A model generated the notes under the pieces. It had not been told where the DNA came from. It ran no database searches and saw nothing but the letters and a program-made list of their open reading frames with translations. 36,822 nucleotides of DNA from JBOIBN01 sp050739575. Its GTDB lineage: Bacteria > Pseudomonadota > Gammaproteobacteria > JAKDMP01. The translations under genes were made by a program, and so were the position numbers. This document shows, one piece after another, positions 32,119 to 36,822 of this stretch; the stretch's first letter is position 1, and the number at the start of each line of letters is the position of its first letter. The DNA is taken from positions 1 through 36,822 of the forward strand of contig JBOIBN010000020.1 of assembly GCA_050739575.1 (NCBI GenBank), in the 5' to 3' direction.

Positions 32119-33075
32119 TCAGCGAAAGCGATCGGTCGCCTCGATGAGTTCGTGCGTATTGCCGGGCTCGAAGGCTGAATGGCCGGCATCGGGCATGATG
32201 CGAAGGTCGGCCTCCGGCCACGCGCGATGCAAGTCCCACGCGCTGCGCAGCGGGCACACGACGTCGTGGCGGCCCTGCACGATAACCCCGGGGATGGCGC
32301 GGATACGATCCACGTTTCTGAGCAATTGATCGTCGTGCTCGAGAAAACCGCCGTGCACAAAGTAATGACATTCGATGCGCGCGAAAGCTACCGCGAAGGC
32401 ATCCTCACCGGTGTGGGCCACATAGTCTTCGTTTTCCAACAAAAAGCTGGTGGAGCCCTCCCATACCGACCACGCGCGTGCCGCCGCCGTTCGTACGGCC
32501 TTGTCGTCGCTCGTGAGCCGGCGGTAGTACGCAGACATCATGTCGCCGCGCTCGACCTCTGGAATGGCCGCCTCATAGGTTTCCCAGGCATCCGGGTACA
32601 GCGCATTGGCGCCCGACTGATAAAACCATTCGAGTTCACTGCGCCGCAGCAGGAAGATGCCGCGCAGCACCAGTTCGCTCACGCGCTCGGGATGGGTTTC
32701 GGCATAGGCGAGCGCAAGTGTCGAGCCCCAGGAACCACCGAAGACCTGCCATCGTTCGATGCCGAGATGTTCGCGCAACCGCTCGATATCGTCCACCGAA
32801 TGCCAGGTTGTGTTCTCCGTGAGTTCCGCGTTGGGCGTCGAGCGCCCGCAACCGCGCTGGTCGAACAGCACGATGCGGTAGGCCTCGGGATCGAAAAACC
32901 GTCGGCACTTCGCGTCGACTCCGCCACCGGGCCCCCCGTGAACAAACACCGCCGGCTTGCCCTCGGGGTTGCCGCATTGCTCGTAGTAGAGCGTGTGCAA
33001 ATCCGAGACTTTGAGAAACCCGGTATCGAAGGGTTCGATTTCGGGATACAACTTGCGACGTTTTGCTTCCGGCAT
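32119..33075 (-). CDS. pip: Proline iminopeptidase
   Basis: An alpha/beta hydrolase of the S33 family, 318 residues, removing N-terminal proline from peptides in the cytoplasm. Visible motifs: KPAVFVHGGPGGG (41-53, oxyanion hole), FDQRGCGRSTPN, the nucleophile elbow GGSWGS with Ser115, the VQGRHDVVCP aspartate, and DAGHSAFEPG with the catalytic histidine. Length is normal. It is a single gene transcribed away from a DUF2846-like remnant. Confidence in the family is high; the activity is inferred from close motif agreement. Confidence 0.93.
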   Translation of the reverse strand: MPEAKRRKLYPEIEPFDTGFLKVSDLHTLYYEQCGNPEGKPAVFVHGGPGGGVDAKCRRFFDPEAYRIVLFDQRGCGRSTPNAELTENTTWHSVDDIERLREHLGIERWQVFGGSWGSTLALAYAETHPERVSELVLRGIFLLRRSELEWFYQSGANALYPDAWETYEAAIPEVERGDMMSAYYRRLTSDDKAVRTAAARAWSVWEGSTSFLLENEDYVAHTGEDAFAVAFARIECHYFVHGGFLEHDDQLLRNVDRIRAIPGVIVQGRHDVVCPLRSAWDLHRAWPEADLRIMPDAGHSAFEPGNTHELIEATDRFR

Positions 33076-33544
33076 GATGGCTCCATGAAGTCAGGAATCC
33101 TTCAAGCATAGCGCATCGCTACATATGTCATTGAGCCGATGTTGCGATGCGAGAGCTTGCAATTCAAGACGGTAACCGACCACGGAATTCTTCTCAGGGC
33201 TCGCACACGATCAAGTCCAATGATTCGACGGTTACGCTCGATACCGAGGCCCGGCAAAACTACTTTGTATGGCAGGAAGTCAAGATGGGCGTACTGCAGA
33301 CCCATGCAAAGCTTCACATTGTCGATACGGCCAAGGGCGAAGCCGGCGTCAGGAACTGCACGCTGGCCGCGCAGTCACTGCCGGCCTGGTTTCCCGAGCA
33401 TCGGGGGCAAACTTTATATTTAAGCCGCGTAAGTGTAAGGTCTAATTTCGAGCCTTTTTTTCAATTAGTACCATGCGAGACTTGAGTCCGGAGCCTGTAT
33501 GACCCCGGAGCCTCCGCCCTGCCGCATGACTTCAAGCGTTGTTG
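33076..33544. other. 469-bp gap with repeat remnants and a dead gene fragment
   Basis: The gap between pip and the DUF4142 gene holds two diverged copies of the GATGCGAGA-type dispersed repeat (33139-33161 and 33468-33496) and, between them, a plus-strand DUF2846-like fragment described separately. No intact gene is apparent. Confidence 0.5.
33147..33485 (+). pseudogene. DUF2846-like lipoprotein remnant
   Basis: From about 33195 to 33410 the plus strand encodes SHTIKSNDSTVTLDTEARQ, NYFVWQEVKMGVLQTHAKL and HIVDTAKGEAGVRNC, which resemble the second half of DUF2846 proteins (a beta strand, a Y-x-R/W-QEVKMG segment, then a VD-x-x-x-G strand). The first half, including the expected lipoprotein signal, is missing. 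The start codon available at 33147 lies in dispersed-repeat sequence, and the C-terminus runs on into repeat too. It is read as a truncated, non-functional gene. Confidence 0.45.
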
Positions 33545-34069
33545 CTATTTGACGGCTTGCTTCATGCGCTTGGCCAGGACCAGATGTTCCTGGATAATGG
33601 GCAGCCCTTGCTTTGCAAACTGGCTGACCATGCCGTCGCTCTTCTCGGCTTCTGCCTTGTACAACGCGACGGCTTGCTCGTGACCCTTGACGTTGAAATC
33701 GGCATACGCCTTGTCGAATTTGGCACCGGAAAGCTTCGACATCTGCTCATACTGAGTCATTAACTTGACCGGCAGTGCACTCGGCACAGTCAGGTTTTCC
33801 GATTTTGCAGCACTTGCAAGTTGACCCTGGAGTTTGCTGTGATCGGTGATCATGCGGTGGGCAAACTGCTGGACGTCGCTATTTGTGGAATTTTGCAAAG
33901 CCAGCTTGCCGAGCTTGATTTCCAGCATGTTTGTGGCGGCGGCTTTAGTCACGAATTCCTGGGCGGAAGATTTGTTCATGGAAGCCGCCGACGCCATCAT
34001 CGGCACACCGGTCAATAGCAACGCAGCGGCAAGAAACATGGAAAAACGTGAATGACTTAATTTAATCAT
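33545..34069 (-). CDS. DUF4142 family exported protein
   Basis: A 174-residue exported helical protein. It has a signal peptide ending MMASAA (residues 1-29), then an almost fully helical body: QEFVTKAAATNMLEIKLGKLALQ, VQQFAHRMITDHSKLQGQL, FDKAYADFNVKGHEQAVALY, and a lysine-rich end. This is the DUF4142 ferritin-like four-helix bundle. The two histidines in the second and third helices (AHRMITDH and KGHEQA) are typical. Function unknown; members are periplasmic and often linked to stress. A GGAGA site precedes the ATG. Confidence 0.88.
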   Translation of the reverse strand: MIKLSHSRFSMFLAAALLLTGVPMMASAASMNKSSAQEFVTKAAATNMLEIKLGKLALQNSTNSDVQQFAHRMITDHSKLQGQLASAAKSENLTVPSALPVKLMTQYEQMSKLSGAKFDKAYADFNVKGHEQAVALYKAEAEKSDGMVSQFAKQGLPIIQEHLVLAKRMKQAVK

Positions 34070-34286
34070 GATTGGTCTCCTTAAACGCGTCGGATAGTGT
34101 ATCTGTTTGTATATCGAGTAAGTCTTGCTTGCTCACATCCGATTATACGCTTCGGCAGGCTTGGAAATGAAGGATGGCGGGAAAGGGACCGATGCGTGAA
34201 TCCGCAGGTTTTTAATTGGAAAATAGCATAAATGTTCGCCCACCGGAGATACCGGAGGTTGCCGTATATGTCTAAAAATTCGGGGC

Positions 34287-34742
34287 TTAGTCCGGCATCA
34301 TTCCTTTGTCGCGCAACTGTTGCTTTGCATCGGCGGATTTCTTCAGATCGGCCAATCCCATCGCATTCAGCACACCTGCTGTCTTCGTAAACTGAACGTC
34401 GGCGTAGTCGATAATCTGGATGCGGTTGCTCCATGGATCGCGAAAGTCTAAAAAGCGGCCGGGCAACAATTCGACTCCTAGTTGATCCAGGCGCGCGCGT
34501 ACGCCCGCCTTGTCATTGACAACCAAGCCGATGTGACGATGATCGTCGGCGGCTTGCGTGCGGCCTTCGAACAGGGCGATGAACTGGTCGCCCATGTCGA
34601 TAAAAGCGCGGCCCTCGCCACGTCCGCGAAGCTTGATGTCAAACAGCTTTCCGTAGAATGCGAGCGCATCCTCGATGTTGCCCACTTCGAGCGCGACATG
34701 GTTCAGGCCGACGAGACGAGGAGATTCGGCAGTAGACGTCAT
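34287..34742 (-). CDS. VOC superfamily (glyoxalase/dioxygenase-fold) protein
   Basis: A 151-residue protein with the first beta-alpha-beta unit LVGLNHVALEVGNIEDALAFYGKLF and a second unit HRHIGLVVNDKAGVRARLDQLGVEL. FRDPWSNRIQIIDYADVQF carries the usual D-P-x-x-N-x-x-E/Q end. The pattern HVALEV...DPxxNxxQ suggests a metal-binding VOC protein, such as a lactoylglutathione lyase relative, but the glutamate of the metal site is replaced by Gln (RIQIID), so activity is uncertain. ATG 34742 is used with AAGGG upstream; GTG 34751 is in frame. C-terminal 35 residues are an extra helical tail. Confidence 0.85.
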   Translation of the reverse strand: MTSTAESPRLVGLNHVALEVGNIEDALAFYGKLFDIKLRGRGEGRAFIDMGDQFIALFEGRTQAADDHRHIGLVVNDKAGVRARLDQLGVELLPGRFLDFRDPWSNRIQIIDYADVQFTKTAGVLNAMGLADLKKSADAKQQLRDKGMMPD

Positions 34743-34811
34743 AATCAGCACCCTTGCAGCGATGAAACCTCAACAATTCCGATTGTACTCCCCGTGCAAA
34801 AGGCGGACAGG

Positions 34812-34839
34812 AATCAATCGAGTCTGCCCCCATTGATTG
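34812..34839. repeat. Hairpin repeat with loop GTCTGCCCCCA, second copy
   Basis: AATCAATCGA, the loop GTCTGCCCCCA (34822-34832) and TTGATTG form a hairpin like that at 26639-26665. It is followed by three tandem TGATTG units (34834-34851) and a GTGATTG/CAATCAC dyad (34845-34861) just before the SDR stop codon. Confidence 0.6.
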
Positions 34840-34865
34840 TGATTGTGATTGGATCAATCACAAGC

Positions 34866-35636
34866 CTAGATCGACTTGACCTCGCCGCCGTCCATGCGGA
34901 TCGATGATCCGGTCAGCCAGCGGGCGGCCGGCGACACCAGAAAGGCCATCAGCTCGGCGATTTCTTCCGGCGTGCCATAACGCGCGATGCCTGCTTCTTT
35001 CGGGAACCTCGCCGTGGCCTCTTCCACCGTCATGTCGTGCAACGGCGCCCAGTGCTCCAAATAGGAACGCCGGCGCCCGGTCATCACCGGCCCGGGCAAC
35101 ATGCTGTTGACCTGCACACCGTCCGCAATGCCCCGGTCCGAAAACGCCTTGGCCAAGGCCACGATGGCCGCATTGATGGTGCCGACCGCCGCGTAGGCCG
35201 CCTTGGGAAACACGGCGGAATTTCCCGAAATCAGCACGACCGAACCCTTCGATGCCTTCAGCGCAGGCCACGCCTCGATGGTCAGGCGACGCGCCGCATG
35301 CAGCTTGAGAGCCATACCCGCGTCCCACTGTTCGTCGGTCATCTCGAACAGATCGACTTGCGGTACGGCACCGGCGATATTGAGTAAGGCGTCGATGCGT
35401 CCGAATCGTTCCAGTGTGAGTTCGATCACCTGCTTCGCCACGGCGGGCGTGGCCAGGTCGATCGCGATGACGAACGGATCGGCGCCCGCTTTCTCGATGG
35501 CGGCCGCCGTCTCTTCCAGTTTCGCCTTGTTGCGAGCCACCAGCACCAGCGCACCAAATTCCTGGGCGAGGCGGATCGCGGTCGCCTGACCAATGCCCTG
35601 GCTGGCGCCTGTCACGATTGCAACGGTCTTGTGCAT
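34866..35636 (-). CDS. Short-chain dehydrogenase/reductase, catalytic lysine missing
   Basis: A 256-residue classical-length SDR. The Rossmann motif TGASQGIG (9-16), the ARN segment after beta-2 favouring NADP, an NIAG variant of NNAG (86-89) and the serine region VLISGNSA are present. At the active site the sequence is YAAVG (148-152), where the YxxxK motif would need a lysine at 152; the codon is GGC, so at least two base changes separate it from Lys. The C-terminal half (NSMLPGPVMTGRRR, GTPEEIAELMAFLVSP, GSSIRMDGG) is ordinary. A reaction with altered catalysis or a non-enzymatic role is possible. The next gene upstream starts 942 bp away on the same strand. Confidence 0.85.
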   Translation of the reverse strand: MHKTVAIVTGASQGIGQATAIRLAQEFGALVLVARNKAKLEETAAAIEKAGADPFVIAIDLATPAVAKQVIELTLERFGRIDALLNIAGAVPQVDLFEMTDEQWDAGMALKLHAARRLTIEAWPALKASKGSVVLISGNSAVFPKAAYAAVGTINAAIVALAKAFSDRGIADGVQVNSMLPGPVMTGRRRSYLEHWAPLHDMTVEEATARFPKEAGIARYGTPEEIAELMAFLVSPAARWLTGSSIRMDGGEVKSI

Positions 35637-35723
35637 GATTGTTCTCCTTGCGGCACCGAGCAGCGCGAGTTCAAGTGGAGCTGCTGTTCGCAGCCCCTTA
35701 GTCTCCGGTCGCCCGTTGCCCGA

Positions 35724-36578
35724 TCAGCGGACGAAAACCTCCTTGATGGCCTCAGCGATCTCGGTGGCGTGCGTTTCCAGAGCGAAGTGTCCGGTGTCGA
35801 CAAAGCGCACGTCAGCATCGGGAATGTCGCGCTTGAAGGCCTCGGCGCCCGGCGGCAGGAAGAACGGATCGTTCTTGCCCCACACCGCAAGCAGAGTCGG
35901 CTTGTGGGTACGGAAATACGCTTGGAACTCCGGATACAGAGCGACATTGCTCTTGTAATCGCCGAACAGATCCAGCTGAACCTCATCTGCATCCGGCCGC
36001 GTCAGGTAGTAGTTGTCGAGCGCGATGCCATCCGGCGACACTAAAGACTCGTCCGAAACGCCATGGGTGTACTGCCACTTGGTGGTTTCAAGGGCCAAAA
36101 AGGCCCGGAGCGCCTCGCGGTTCTCCTTCGACGACTCCTTCCAGTAGGCACGGATCGGGTTCCAGCCTTCGCTCAGCCCTTCGTCGTAAGCGTTGCCGTT
36201 CTGCGAAATGATCCCGGTGACGCGGTCCGGATGCTTGGCGGCGATACGGAAGCCGACGGGCGCACCGTAGTCGAAGACATACATGAGGAAACGGTCGAAA
36301 CCTACGACCTCGGTGAAGCGGTCAATGACTTCGGTGAGGTTTTCGAAGGTGTACTTGAATTCGCTCCGCGGCGGCATGGCCGATTGACCAAAACCTGGCA
36401 GGTCAGGAGCGATGATGTGAAAGTGATCGGCCAGAAGCGGGATCAGATGACGGAACATGTGACCGGCACTCGGGAAACCGTGAAGCAGCAGGAGCTTTGG
36501 CGACGTCGGCGAACCGGCTTCGCGGTAGAACACGTTGAAGCCATCGACGTCAATGGTGTGGTATTGGGTGGTGGACAT
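35724..36578 (-). CDS. Alpha/beta hydrolase, haloalkane dehalogenase/epoxide hydrolase type
   Basis: A 284-residue alpha/beta hydrolase. HGFPSAGHMF (33-42) gives the oxyanion hole; the nucleophile elbow is VFDYGAPVG with Asp103 instead of serine, the hallmark of dehalogenases and epoxide hydrolases. The cap region is rich in Trp and Tyr (YWKESS, KWQYTHG), and the catalytic histidine is in DTGHFALETH. Later ...WGKNDPFFLPPG supplies a further acidic residue. It could hydrolyse an epoxide, haloalkane or ester; the cap residues do not settle which. It lies 87 bp upstream of the SDR gene on the same strand, so the two may be cotranscribed. Confidence 0.88.
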   Translation of the reverse strand: MSTTQYHTIDVDGFNVFYREAGSPTSPKLLLLHGFPSAGHMFRHLIPLLADHFHIIAPDLPGFGQSAMPPRSEFKYTFENLTEVIDRFTEVVGFDRFLMYVFDYGAPVGFRIAAKHPDRVTGIISQNGNAYDEGLSEGWNPIRAYWKESSKENREALRAFLALETTKWQYTHGVSDESLVSPDGIALDNYYLTRPDADEVQLDLFGDYKSNVALYPEFQAYFRTHKPTLLAVWGKNDPFFLPPGAEAFKRDIPDADVRFVDTGHFALETHATEIAEAIKEVFVR

Positions 36579-36702
36579 GACAGTTCTCCTCAGGATCAGA
36601 ATGGGAAATCAACCAACGCGGAGTCCATCGATACGGTCCACGCCTGGATACATGCTGAGATTAAACACCCAAAGCGGCCTTTTCGGCAAGCGGGACGGTA
36701 AT

Positions 36703-36822
36703 CCCCCCCGAAAGTAGCGGTATTCAGAAGTAGAATTTTCTCTTATTGGAGCGAGGAGGTTCTACGTGAAGAAGTCTCGATTCAGCGACAGTCAGATCAT
36801 GGGCATTTTGAAGCAGGCCGAG
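36703..36822 (+). mobile_element. Left end of an IS3-family element (partial)
   Basis: The window ends inside an insertion sequence. The transposase start lies at 36766, and the upstream sequence, from about 36703, with a run of C followed by CCGAAAGTAGCGG, may contain the terminal inverted repeat, but the exact outer boundary cannot be fixed without the other end. Confidence 0.45.
36766..36822 (+). CDS. IS3-family transposase OrfA, N-terminal 19 codons
   Basis: GTG at 36766, with GAGGAGGT six bases upstream, opens a frame reading (M)KKSRFSDSQIMGILKQAE to the window end. This is the start of the helix-turn-helix OrfA protein of IS3-family elements (IS407/IS51-like), which binds the inverted repeats. 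The rest, including OrfB with the DDE catalytic domain, lies beyond the window. Confidence 0.75.
   Translation, partial: MKKSRFSDSQIMGILKQAE

Overview
The window is a GC-rich, densely coded chromosomal segment that looks proteobacterial. This rests on several features: IspG of the bacterial ferredoxin type, a glycine cleavage operon with a split P-protein, a sigma-54 controlled psp operon next to pspF, a type II ManC, DUF4136/DUF4142/DUF3617 envelope proteins, and short palindromic repeats of the kind found between genes in beta- and gammaproteobacteria. A gammaproteobacterium or betaproteobacterium is my best guess; nothing here fixes the genus. I found no rRNA, tRNA or CRISPR array.

Bases 1-5562 hold the end of a surface-polysaccharide locus followed by a housekeeping gene. 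There is a 3' part of a Wzx-type flippase, an overlapping GT4 glycosyltransferase, a convergent and internally shortened methyltransferase, ManC (GDP-mannose supply) and ispG (isoprenoid precursor synthesis). Bases 5700-11522 are one tight plus-strand operon: gcvT, gcvH, gcvPA, tpx, gcvPB and a PfkB-family kinase. A thiol peroxidase is wedged between the two halves of the glycine decarboxylase P-protein. A ClC chloride/proton antiporter with CBS domains and a polytopic membrane protein follow.

Bases 14.9-27.2 kb are an accessory-like mosaic of mostly single genes: DUF3617 protein, MFS exporter, a dead cupin gene, MscS channel, DUF5062 protein, RibD/DHFR-like reductase, a lipoprotein with a second membrane anchor, a papain-like protease, a 7TM-type GAF sensor, a frameshifted membrane-protein gene, a DUF4136 lipoprotein, an M14-type peptidase/deacylase and a lipocalin. 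Bases 27.4-30.3 kb are a complete phage-shock module (pspA, pspB, two PspC-domain genes, and divergent pspF) with a consensus -24/-12 promoter.

Bases 30.3-36.8 kb hold a hicA/hicB-like pair, an sdpR/sdpI-like autorepressor and membrane-protein pair, proline iminopeptidase, a DUF2846 remnant, a DUF4142 protein, a VOC protein, an SDR lacking the usual catalytic lysine, a dehalogenase/epoxide-hydrolase-type hydrolase, and the first codons of an IS3-type transposase at the edge.

No large unknown multi-gene system stands out. The most unusual signals are small: the tpx insertion in the gcv operon, the sdpR promoter with its operator in the spacer and a probable leaderless start, a duplicated fragment of the M14 gene on the far side of the lipocalin gene, a 32-bp direct repeat flanking 3.2 kb, dispersed hairpin repeats with a conserved loop, and several decayed genes.
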